Origin: a virus | IMG/VR virus record: IMGVR_UViG_3300037116_000060 | Coordinates: 1 to 48,054 of that record | DNA: 48,054 nt | Direction: 5' to 3' (one strand) | Part shown: piece after piece, positions 13,488-21,668 of the stretch | Layout of the letters: every line of letters begins with the position of its first letter | Position numbering within the stretch: position 1 is the stretch's first letter | Position numbers and translations under genes: made by a program | Notes under the pieces: generated by a model | The model's input: only the letters and a program-made list of their open reading frames with translations | Database searches by the model: none | What the model was told of the DNA's origin: nothing

Positions 13488-15842
13488 TCATGTGATCGGA
13501 TGACTCTGAGCTATTTTCAAAGCCTTCGTGATCGCCTCATCGGGAAACTTCAGCAGCGGCTCCGTTGTCGCGTCCGCGTCCTTTTGGGCTTGCTTCCATC
13601 TGGTAAATAATCTGGCGGTCAGAGATTCGTGGTCGACGCGGCCGCCAGTGGCGCGGGCGGTCGGCGTGGGTGCCGCAGTCGTCGCGTTCGCTAGAAGGTT
13701 AGCTAAATCGGTCGCGTCTGGGTCTTGAGTTTTCTGACCCATTTGCGACAACTGATTGATGGCATTCGGGAGTATGCCGATTGGAGCCTTCGTTGATCGC
13801 GCAAGCCACTGCGCAGTACGCGGATTCGTCAATGCCCGAGCCAACACGTTGTTAGCGGCAAAACCGGCTCCTACGGCAGCTAAATTGCCTGGATGCCCCA
13901 TAGCAGTGGCTCCAAGACCTTCCAGAATGGCAAAGAGCCCAGCACCGTGAGCGACAGCCTCGCCGGTTCCTGATGGATTCTTGAGCAACGTGCTACTGCG
14001 GATCGTAGAGGTCGTATTAGCCAGCGAGTCCAACGATGAGCGCAGAGTCGCAGGAGAGCCGCTCTGTCCGAAAAGCGCGTCCTTAGCCGTTGGATCGAAC
14101 TTGTTCCAGTTGGTCAGGAAAGTGTTGACGCTGAACGCATTCCCGCCAGCCGTCTGCTGACTTGGAATGGCGTTCCCTAGTCGGTCAAGGACGGTCGCGC
14201 GCACTATATTCTGCTGATCAGGAGCCAACGCACCCATCACCTGCCCAATTTTAGTCGCGCCGTTTTTAGTGCCATTTGTCGCTGCCTGATAGACCGCTTC
14301 TGGTCCCCCAGCACGATCAATGATCGGATTCAACGCATCGCGCCGCGCCTGATTGGCGGCATATAGCCCCTTAGCATCACCGACCGCCTTGGCTGCGGCT
14401 GGGCTGATCGCCGCAGCGCCCGTATCGATGTCGCCCTTGAGCGCGCCGTATACTTGCTTGAGACCGCCGTTTTGGACCGGATTGCTGGGCGCAAACCCCC
14501 AGTCTATCGAGTTGCCCACCGCCGTCTTGAGCGCTGAGGCAGCCTCGTACGGCAATTGTGGATTGCCGCCGTTGGCCGCGATATCAGCGGCCAAGTTGTC
14601 GTGCAACTCTTGAATCTTAGCCAGAACAAGTGCTGCGGTTGACCGTGCTGCGCCAGGAGTCGGTGTAACCAGTGTCTTGAGTTGCCCAAGCGTTCCAGAT
14701 ACATCAATAGGAGATTGCGGAGGCACCAGCGCGTCCACATTAGCGTACGCGGCCTTTTCAGCAGTGCGCATGCTTTGCTTAGCCGCTGTGACGCCCGTAT
14801 TGATCGCCGTTCCAGCTTCCGTCGGCGACACATCTGCTCCCTGCGAGAGATTGTCCACGATGCTATCGACGCGACTGCCGACGTCCTTGGTCTGCCCATC
14901 GGCTAACCGCCTTAGCGGTCCGCCTCCCCAGAATTTTGAACTCGCGGCTTCGCCCATCTGCAGCAGTTTTGACCCAGATGCCTGACCAGCGCTCAGCGAT
15001 GTATCGCTTGCCGACGCATCCGCTAATCTCGCCTGCATGTCGGCTTGTCCAGCCGAGCCTCCACGAACGGCAAGTCGCGTTGCACTAGCGATGCCTGTGC
15101 CTAGCGCAGGCAGGCTTCCGCCTGCGAGACCCGCAAGCGTTTGCGCGATCGGCCCACCGCCAGCTTCCTTCGCCGCTTGTGCGGACGCCCCTCCCATAAA
15201 ATTAGAGATCGCGCCGCTGACCGGCGCCTCTGGCGTCGCTATCGTATAAGGGAGCGCCTCTCCGCCAGCATGAATCATGCGATTGAGCGGAGTATTCTCG
15301 GTCGGGGTCGTCACGCCAGGCCCACCCACGGCCTCCATTCCTGCCTTGATGCTGGCCGAGCCACCAACGTCGTTCGCGTCAGGTGTTGGTTGCAGAAACG
15401 ACGGGATGCTTACTTGCGAGACGGTATAGGGGCGGCTTCCCGATGGCGGAGGATTCTTGGAGAACGTGTCAGAGCCAGTGGTTGGATCGATGTAATGGTA
15501 GAGGCCGTGCGTTGTCAGAGTGCCCCTATTGCCGTTCAAAGGTTTTTCGCCAGCGGGTAACTCGTCGGTGCTCGTCAACGCGCCATATGCCGATCCGGCA
15601 CCAGCTTTCGCGAGTTCCGTTATGCGTCGCATTGTATCGACGGGCGTCCCTAATATGTCAGCGACGCCGGCATTGACGCCGCCAACTCCCGCATTAACGG
15701 CGCCCATGGCGGTCTGAGAGGGACCAGCGTCATCATCCCACTTTACCTGCGACGCATCCGGAGGTCCTGACGCAGGTGCAGGCGGAGGTGCATCCGTGTC
15801 CCACTGAACCGCCGATGGGTCTATAGCGGCATCAGTTGGCAT
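13488..15842 (-). CDS. Large internal virion / DNA ejection-type protein
   Basis: A 784-residue Ala/Gly/Ser-rich protein without a signal peptide. The N-terminus repeats an acidic motif (VQWDTDAP and VKWDDDAG), the middle is mostly helical with coiled-coil-like stretches, and hydrophobic helices occur near residues 640-690 (AGLFAILEGLGATAMGH). This layout resembles podoviral ejection or injection proteins and also transglycosylase-less internal core proteins. It starts 11 bp inside the preceding large gene. No enzymatic motif was found, so the name is based on size, composition and place. Confidence 0.5.
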   Translation of the reverse strand: MPTDAAIDPSAVQWDTDAPPPAPASGPPDASQVKWDDDAGPSQTAMGAVNAGVGGVNAGVADILGTPVDTMRRITELAKAGAGSAYGALTSTDELPAGEKPLNGNRGTLTTHGLYHYIDPTTGSDTFSKNPPPSGSRPYTVSQVSIPSFLQPTPDANDVGGSASIKAGMEAVGGPGVTTPTENTPLNRMIHAGGEALPYTIATPEAPVSGAISNFMGGASAQAAKEAGGGPIAQTLAGLAGGSLPALGTGIASATRLAVRGGSAGQADMQARLADASASDTSLSAGQASGSKLLQMGEAASSKFWGGGPLRRLADGQTKDVGSRVDSIVDNLSQGADVSPTEAGTAINTGVTAAKQSMRTAEKAAYANVDALVPPQSPIDVSGTLGQLKTLVTPTPGAARSTAALVLAKIQELHDNLAADIAANGGNPQLPYEAASALKTAVGNSIDWGFAPSNPVQNGGLKQVYGALKGDIDTGAAAISPAAAKAVGDAKGLYAANQARRDALNPIIDRAGGPEAVYQAATNGTKNGATKIGQVMGALAPDQQNIVRATVLDRLGNAIPSQQTAGGNAFSVNTFLTNWNKFDPTAKDALFGQSGSPATLRSSLDSLANTTSTIRSSTLLKNPSGTGEAVAHGAGLFAILEGLGATAMGHPGNLAAVGAGFAANNVLARALTNPRTAQWLARSTKAPIGILPNAINQLSQMGQKTQDPDATDLANLLANATTAAPTPTARATGGRVDHESLTARLFTRWKQAQKDADATTEPLLKFPDEAITKALKIAQSHPIT

Positions 15843-18800
15843 ACGCTACGGAGCCGTCAGAATATTGATTGACCTTCCTGCCGTTTGCCGTGCCGGTGCG
15901 CACAATCGTGGGCTGCGCTGTCGTCTGTCCTGGCCTCTGCTTTGGCGTGAAAGCAGGCGTAAATCCCAATTTCCCTTGCACGTATTCAGCGCGACTCGCG
16001 CCAGCAGTAGCATCAAGGGTGCCAGGTAAACTCCATGGGTCGGCATTAACTGCCGGCGATAACGCGTGAATCTTCGTCGCCTGAAGCTTCGCGTCGTAGC
16101 CGTTATCGGCAGCCATATAATTCACAAGGTTCTGAATCGTACGGAGCGGCATCGACACATTCGGTGAACCTCGCGTCATGAATGTCATCATTTCCTGATT
16201 GGTGATTTTCTGTCCCTGTAGCAATGAGCGCACGTTCTGCGCACCCAATTGATTCAGGTATTTGTCGAGCGCCTCCTGGTTCACAAGCGCATCAGGCGCA
16301 CTGCCGGACACCCCTGTGTATAGCTTCTGAAAGTAGTTGTAAGCATCAGACGCAGGACCAACGGAGCGGGGGGTAATCTTGCCGAGTTCGGTCTGAGCTG
16401 CCGTTATGATTGACCGAGTTTTAGCATCTTGCGTGGCGGCATCGTTCGCATCTGACAGTTGAGATGCTCGAAAGTCCTCTGTCTTTTGAGGACCGATCTG
16501 GCCCGTCTTCGTCGCGAATCCTGATTGGGCTGCGGTTTTCGGTAAGGCATCGAAATTGATGCCAGGCAGGAAATTTCCTTGCGGCGCAGGCGTTGACGCC
16601 GATTGAGGGGGCGCCCCTCCAGCATTCGGTCTGGCGGTGGGCGTAGCAGCCGCACCAGCGCCAGCTGGCGCCCCAGCACCGCCGATCTGCGTACGCTGCT
16701 TAGTCAGCGAATTGACTGCCCACAAATTTCCGTTCTCATCACGCTCAATGCCTAGTTTGCTCAGATCCTGGCCGCGAAGCGTCGTTGCTAGACCAGCTTG
16801 CTGCTCAGGCGTCAATGTCTGAGCTTGGGCTCCAGCTGTCGGCGCACCCGTTAGCGAATTTCGTAGTGAACCTCCCTGATCTTCTATTTTCGCACCAGTC
16901 CACTGAGGCTGAGAGACCGCGTTGTATCTAACAGTCGCGGCATCTCTGATCACTTTATCCTGCGTTGGATCATTCATGACCGACTGGAGCGCCGCAGCCT
17001 CATGCTGAGCAGCCTGCTGATTGGTAAATGTCTGAGCTTGAACGCGCTGAGCTTGGCGCTGTTTTGCTATGTCATTCCACGCTGGATTTTTAGTAGCCGC
17101 CGCGAGCGCGGTCATGCGATTATTGAAATCGGCTTCATCCGGAGTGATCGGGGGCACTTGGTATTGCGTGCGAACATTCTGATCGATAGCGGAAGCCGTA
17201 TCGCTGGGAGCAGCCGACGCTGCGGTTGGTGTCTGCTGCGAGCTGGGGGTCCGTAACTGACTAGCGTAGGGGCCTTTCCCAGAAAGGGCGTCAGCTGCCG
17301 CCTGATTCGTAATGCGATTCAGTTGATTCGCGATATCGACGCCCGTCGCCTGAGCACCTAGCAGACCGGTCTGAGCCTCCGTTCTTCCCTGCTGAGCAAG
17401 CGCCGTCTGCTCGCCTTGGTACGAATTCGCACCCGCTCCCAGCCCAGCCGCCAACGCCACGCCCGGATGCACCGTCTTCGCCGTCCCCATGGCGCTGATG
17501 GCATTGGCCAGCGGTATCCAATTCTCCGGCTTGGCGAGCGCGCTGCCCTTGATCTTGTCCCAGAGGGATTTCGTGGGTGCAGCGTGCGCGCCAGCAGCCA
17601 CGCCGGTACTGTCGGGCGCGGCAGTCTCCGGGCCCGACGGATCAGAAGCCACCACGCCCGTTGCCGCGTTGTCAGGCACCTGGGCCGTGTCATACGCAGG
17701 CGGATCGCGGTTCGCCGTCACATCAACTTCCGGGAGATCAGCCGAATCCACCACCGCACCCGAATCGGCATATCCCCGCCGCCCCGCGACACCGCCCGTC
17801 GCCAGCGCCTGGTTGCTGAACATCCCGCCAGCGAGGCTGCTCCATTTAGTCGGATCGCCCATGGTCATCATGGTCTGAAGGCCGGTCGGCTGCTTCCCGG
17901 CGCCGGGGGCCGCTTTCAGCGTAGACGTATTCGGATCTTCCGGTATATTCAGGTCGCCGCTGCTATCCAAGCCGCCCTCAAGGTAAGGTGTGCCGCCCGC
18001 GCCGCCAGCGGCCCGCCGTATCCTGCCGCCGCGCTTGGCCACCATGAGGGCCGCCATGCCCACGTCTGCGGCCGCGTATTCGGCCGCCAAGGCTGCCGCG
18101 GCCTCGGCTGCTGCTGTCGTGCCTGCGGTCGCTGCAGCGGTTCCAGCGGCTCCTGCTGCGGCCGTACCGGCTGCATCTGCAGCGGCTCCTGTGGCGGCCG
18201 CGTCGGCCGCCCCTGCCGCTGCAGCATCTCCGGCTCCAGCGCCCGCAGCGGCCTCCGGAGCGGCCGTCGCAGCCGCTTCCGGCGCGCCCGCAGTGGTCAC
18301 ACCAGATGCCTGCAGCCCAGCGCCCTGAAGGCCCGCAGGCTGAACCGCCGCCTGCGTCGCTGAGCTCGGCACCACGCCGCCAGACGGCGTTGCCGCCGGC
18401 TTCGTCAGGTTGCCGTACAGTTTATAGCCGTTGTTGACTGTATTGATCCCGCTATTGACCTGGCTGATGCCAGACTGCGGGGCCACGCCCGGCGCATTCG
18501 ACACGGCCAGCGAATGACCGCCCCCGCCGCTGCCAGTCGAATTTATCTGCCGCTGGCCAGCGCCCCCCGCCATGCTCGAGTACATAGAGCGCTGGGCCTC
18601 GAGAACTCCCGCGAGGCCATCGCCGTAGGGGGAGCCGCCATCGGCGTAACGCTTCCTGCCAATCGGCACGACGCCGCCAGCATAGAAGTGGCCCTGATTG
18701 GCCGCTTTCTCCGTCGCCTTACCGTAGTCAACAGTCTTGAATCCGCCGGCCACGCCGACCGCTTCCGGGTGCTTCTTCTCGACGTCCTGCGCGATGAGAC

Positions 18801-19620
18801 CGATGCGCGTGCGCTTGTCATCTCCCATCTTGTACGTGACGACGTCCTGATGATCGTATGTCTTGCCGATCTTCTTGATGTCGCGCTTCAGACGCTTGTC
18901 AGAGAAGAAGCCGCCGGGTTGAGTTGTCGTTGTAGTTGAGCCGGATAAAGAACCTGTCCCTTCAGCGATATTCGCGAGGAACTGATCCACCTGGAACGGA
19001 TAGGACTGCTGCTGCAAGAACTGGTTGTATTCCGCAGTGTCCTGCGCCTGCTGCGTCTGCTGCTGAACCGTGCCCGCGCCGATTTCTGCTTGTCCTCCAG
19101 CGAGGCCGACTTGCTGCTCTGTCAGTGCAGTACCCTGCGCGGTGTTGTAGCCTTGATTAGCAATCCCGGCGATAACATTCGAGTTCGCAAGGTTCTCTTG
19201 TCCCTGCAAGTTTGCCGCTGCGATGCCTGTTCTGTCGCCGCCGAAAGCGCCGGAAGAGATAGCGTTCCCCAACTGCCCAGCTTGTGCCTGTTGGTTCGAT
19301 TGGTTTTGCAGCGCTTCTGTGCTGCCGAGCACGTCGCCGAGGTACGGGCTGAGATACGAATTTATATCTGAGCCGCTGATCGGCTGCGTAGCGGCGTTGA
19401 TATCGGAGGTGCCTTGATTTTGCTCCGCATTTGTCGGCGCGACGAATGTGCCAGAGTTCGTATCGTTATAGCCTGGCGCTACGGGAGCTGCGGTCTTGCC
19501 GTAAGTTTGAAACGGAGTTTGCGCGGTTTGGCCGGCGGATTGGTTGACGCTGTTGTACTGCGCGAGTACGGAAGGCGGAATCGACACGCCCGAGGTACTG
19601 GTACTGGTTTTCCCGCCCAA
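15832..19620 (-). CDS. 1262-residue virion protein with an internal S74-like domain
   Basis: Starts at TTG 19620 with AAGGA 10 nt upstream; no ATG or GTG is available in frame. The N-terminal 235 residues are Gln/Asn/Gly/Ser-rich with SSGAFGGDRTGIAAANLQGQ. Residues 238-300 match the start of the peptidase S74 chaperone domain (FFSDKRLKRDIKKIG, then IGLIAQDVEKKHPEAVG). Nearly a thousand residues follow, with repeated Gly-rich motifs (RKRYADGG, RRAAGGAGG, RRGYADSG) and an Ala-rich stretch. The C-terminal third is helical. This is probably a tail-tip or ejection protein of the podovirus type. Confidence 0.6.
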   Translation of the reverse strand: MGGKTSTSTSGVSIPPSVLAQYNSVNQSAGQTAQTPFQTYGKTAAPVAPGYNDTNSGTFVAPTNAEQNQGTSDINAATQPISGSDINSYLSPYLGDVLGSTEALQNQSNQQAQAGQLGNAISSGAFGGDRTGIAAANLQGQENLANSNVIAGIANQGYNTAQGTALTEQQVGLAGGQAEIGAGTVQQQTQQAQDTAEYNQFLQQQSYPFQVDQFLANIAEGTGSLSGSTTTTTQPGGFFSDKRLKRDIKKIGKTYDHQDVVTYKMGDDKRTRIGLIAQDVEKKHPEAVGVAGGFKTVDYGKATEKAANQGHFYAGGVVPIGRKRYADGGSPYGDGLAGVLEAQRSMYSSMAGGAGQRQINSTGSGGGGHSLAVSNAPGVAPQSGISQVNSGINTVNNGYKLYGNLTKPAATPSGGVVPSSATQAAVQPAGLQGAGLQASGVTTAGAPEAAATAAPEAAAGAGAGDAAAAGAADAAATGAAADAAGTAAAGAAGTAAATAGTTAAAEAAAALAAEYAAADVGMAALMVAKRGGRIRRAAGGAGGTPYLEGGLDSSGDLNIPEDPNTSTLKAAPGAGKQPTGLQTMMTMGDPTKWSSLAGGMFSNQALATGGVAGRRGYADSGAVVDSADLPEVDVTANRDPPAYDTAQVPDNAATGVVASDPSGPETAAPDSTGVAAGAHAAPTKSLWDKIKGSALAKPENWIPLANAISAMGTAKTVHPGVALAAGLGAGANSYQGEQTALAQQGRTEAQTGLLGAQATGVDIANQLNRITNQAAADALSGKGPYASQLRTPSSQQTPTAASAAPSDTASAIDQNVRTQYQVPPITPDEADFNNRMTALAAATKNPAWNDIAKQRQAQRVQAQTFTNQQAAQHEAAALQSVMNDPTQDKVIRDAATVRYNAVSQPQWTGAKIEDQGGSLRNSLTGAPTAGAQAQTLTPEQQAGLATTLRGQDLSKLGIERDENGNLWAVNSLTKQRTQIGGAGAPAGAGAAATPTARPNAGGAPPQSASTPAPQGNFLPGINFDALPKTAAQSGFATKTGQIGPQKTEDFRASQLSDANDAATQDAKTRSIITAAQTELGKITPRSVGPASDAYNYFQKLYTGVSGSAPDALVNQEALDKYLNQLGAQNVRSLLQGQKITNQEMMTFMTRGSPNVSMPLRTIQNLVNYMAADNGYDAKLQATKIHALSPAVNADPWSLPGTLDATAGASRAEYVQGKLGFTPAFTPKQRPGQTTAQPTIVRTGTANGRKVNQYSDGSVAYAN

Positions 19621-19680
19621 GTTATTGATTTCCTTGAGTTTTTTCTTGTATTGAAGATAAAACGTAGAACTTGTCTGCGC

Positions 19681-20172
19681 TCACGCCACCACCTCATGCC
19701 CACCGGTCCGAGTCCGATAGATCCAGTACGCCCCGGAAGGCGGACCTAGCATTCTGGAGTACAGACGGCATTTAGCCTCAGTTCTTTCGTTAGACAACAC
19801 ACCGATCAGCAGAGGCAGTCCCAACGCATCGGCGGCGAACTTGCTGAAAGCAACAAGTTTTGTCGCGCGCCCACCTTGCGCACTGCGATACGCTGGCCGC
19901 ACGTACAAGGTACGCTCTTCTAGGCAATCCTCATCGCTATAGAAGATTTTTCCTATATTCAGAACTACCATACCTTCGATTGTGTTCCCTAGCTCCCCAA
20001 TGCAACCAATGATGCCGTGATCTTGATTGATAGGACCCCACGCGGCCTTTACGAGCAGATTCACACTCGCTTCAAGAAATCCATTTTCCTTGGACGCCTC
20101 AACCGCAAGCTTCATGATCTCTTCCATGTCGCTGGCGTCGGCGACGCGTACTGTTACGGCGGCTTCCGTCAT
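19681..20172 (-). CDS. GNAT-family acetyltransferase of phage type
   Basis: A 163-residue protein beginning VRVADASDMEEIMKLAVEAS, typical of GNAT motif C/D, with LYVRPAYRSAQGGRATKLVAFSKFAADALGL carrying the acetyl-CoA binding pattern (R-x-x-G-x-A region) and a final YSRMLGPPSGAYWIY. Stand-alone GNATs next to virion genes are frequent in environmental phages, but their acceptor is not known. ATGA-coupled to the small upstream gene. Confidence 0.7.
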   Translation of the reverse strand: MTEAAVTVRVADASDMEEIMKLAVEASKENGFLEASVNLLVKAAWGPINQDHGIIGCIGELGNTIEGMVVLNIGKIFYSDEDCLEERTLYVRPAYRSAQGGRATKLVAFSKFAADALGLPLLIGVLSNERTEAKCRLYSRMLGPPSGAYWIYRTRTGGHEVVA

Positions 20173-20345
20173 CGCCGATCCGCAGCCTTAGCCAGTCGCA
20201 TCGTTCCCTCTTCCACGTACTTGTCGAGTTCATTCTCGATCAGATACGACATTGCGATAACGTCAAAGGCGCGATCATCGATGATCCTGCTCGCCAAGTG
20301 CTCGGCAATGTCGCGGGTGTCTTGGGTTTGAGGGGAGTCAGTCAC
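20169..20345 (-). CDS. Small acidic protein
   Basis: A 58-residue protein from GTG 20345, overlapping the Nudix gene by 8 bp and the GNAT gene by ATGA. Helical, with EHLASRIIDDRAFDVIAMSYLIENELDKY. No family recognised. Confidence 0.5.
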   Translation of the reverse strand: MTDSPQTQDTRDIAEHLASRIIDDRAFDVIAMSYLIENELDKYVEEGTMRLAKAADRR

Positions 20346-21264
20346 GTTTGGGGCCTGGAAGTTTGACGAGGGTGCCAATCAGTTCCTTACGGACACGGTG
20401 CACGAAACTGTCGAGCACGCGGTGCCCGAGATCGATGTCGCCGCCGCCAACTTGCCTGACGTGACTGGGCGAAATAACCCACTCGCCGCCAGCCGCCACA
20501 ATCGGCACGCCCGAGGATTCGCCGCCGTGGGCCTTACCCGCACGCGTGGCGAGTTTTTCGAGCGCAGCCTTGACGCCCGGATGCAGCGGTAGCTTTGCAG
20601 CCTCATCTAGGGTCACCCATTTGGCCGTGTCATGTTCATGGTTGAGCGCCGGATTAAAACGTTTAGAATGAGCAAGATACGTGACGAAGTCTACCCCATT
20701 TTTGTCGCTATGCATAAAAGGCGACAAACCGCCCTCGTGCTCGTATCCGGACTCTTCCCGCGTCTCGCGGCGCGCGGCATTTTCAGGGGTTTCGTCCTTT
20801 TTGATGCCGCCAGCCGGGAATGCCCATTTACCCTGATCGCCGTCGTTTTCGGTCCTGCGCATCAGCAGCACTTCTTTCTCGGGAGATAGGAACAGGATGC
20901 CGGCGGCGCGGGTGCGGCCTCCGCGGGCGTACTGGACCGGCAGCCCGTAGACGCCGGATTTTTGGCCGTATGGTGCGGAGCCGTGACCGTACGGCTCGCC
21001 GCCGAAGGTTCGGCGCAGGACTTTGAAGCCGGCGAGAGTGTTGCCGCTGCCGCCCGCAGAAACGATATCGGCAGGCAAAACGTATGACCCCGAAGAAACC
21101 GTTATGGGCAGGTGATCTGTCCGACCCGCAACGCCACTATGAATCGGCCCCGCGTGAAACCTCGGCGTGCGTGCTCCGGGCCCAGCCGTGGTCGTAGTGG
21201 TGACTCCACCTTCGTCGCGGCGCTTGCGGGCCGTGTGTAGAGCTATTGTGACTGGATCGCTCAT
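20338..21264 (-). CDS. Phage structural-type protein with an inserted Nudix hydrolase domain
   Basis: A 308-residue protein in three parts. Residues 40-110 (GRTDHLPITVSSGSYVLPADIVSA and following) and 252-308 (PIVAAGGEWVISPSHV, GGGDIDLGHRVLDSFV, TLVKLPGPK) resemble the two halves of a conserved phage protein found near tail genes. Between them, about 117-242, lies a Nudix domain with a near-complete box at 152-174 (GG, E157, then RETREESGY). Nudix enzymes hydrolyse nucleoside diphosphate derivatives. The fusion suggests a catalytic domain carried by a virion-associated protein or a late-expressed enzyme. ATGA-coupled upstream. Confidence 0.7.
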   Translation of the reverse strand: MSDPVTIALHTARKRRDEGGVTTTTTAGPGARTPRFHAGPIHSGVAGRTDHLPITVSSGSYVLPADIVSAGGSGNTLAGFKVLRRTFGGEPYGHGSAPYGQKSGVYGLPVQYARGGRTRAAGILFLSPEKEVLLMRRTENDGDQGKWAFPAGGIKKDETPENAARRETREESGYEHEGGLSPFMHSDKNGVDFVTYLAHSKRFNPALNHEHDTAKWVTLDEAAKLPLHPGVKAALEKLATRAGKAHGGESSGVPIVAAGGEWVISPSHVRQVGGGDIDLGHRVLDSFVHRVRKELIGTLVKLPGPKRD

Positions 21265-21668
21265 GAATAACTCACTGCGACAACTTGCCCCGTCCCCGGA
21301 ACAACGAGTATTCCGAACGCAAACGGCCAGATAAATTCGGCGACGCCAACCGCATCCGGGATGGCGTACATAGGTTTCGAGGTAGCTGACAAGCTCGCGC
21401 CATCATAGATCATGCCGGCCGTCGATCCCGCGGTCGTCACGCTGACTCGAGCGACGCGCCCAGCGGAGGCTTTGACGACCGTAGGAACCGCCAATGGCCC
21501 TGAGTTCGTCAGTCCCTCGACGTTCAAGTAGTTCTGCGCGAGCGCGTTGACCGCCGTCACGAGATTCTTGATCGCGGAGAGAATATCGGAGAGCGATGCG
21601 CCTGCGGATTGTGGGCTCTTGGCAGCTGGCGTAGGAGCCGTTGGCGGATGGGTATAGCTATCGGTCAT
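21261..21668 (-). CDS. Phage structural-region protein
   Basis: A 135-residue protein: Pro/Ala-rich head, helical stretch LSDILSAIKNLVTAVNALAQNYLNV, then a beta-rich C-terminal domain (VARVSVTTAGSTAGMIYDG). It resembles small phage proteins that coat or complete tails. Overlaps neighbours by one to four bases. Function not assigned. Confidence 0.55.
   Translation of the reverse strand: MTDSYTHPPTAPTPAAKSPQSAGASLSDILSAIKNLVTAVNALAQNYLNVEGLTNSGPLAVPTVVKASAGRVARVSVTTAGSTAGMIYDGASLSATSKPMYAIPDAVGVAEFIWPFAFGILVVPGTGQVVAVSYS

Noticed and set aside
17416-18363. 315-codon rightward ORF opposite the 1262-residue protein
   Set aside because: Antisense of Ala- and Gly-rich codons. Arg-rich low-complexity translation without any domain pattern.
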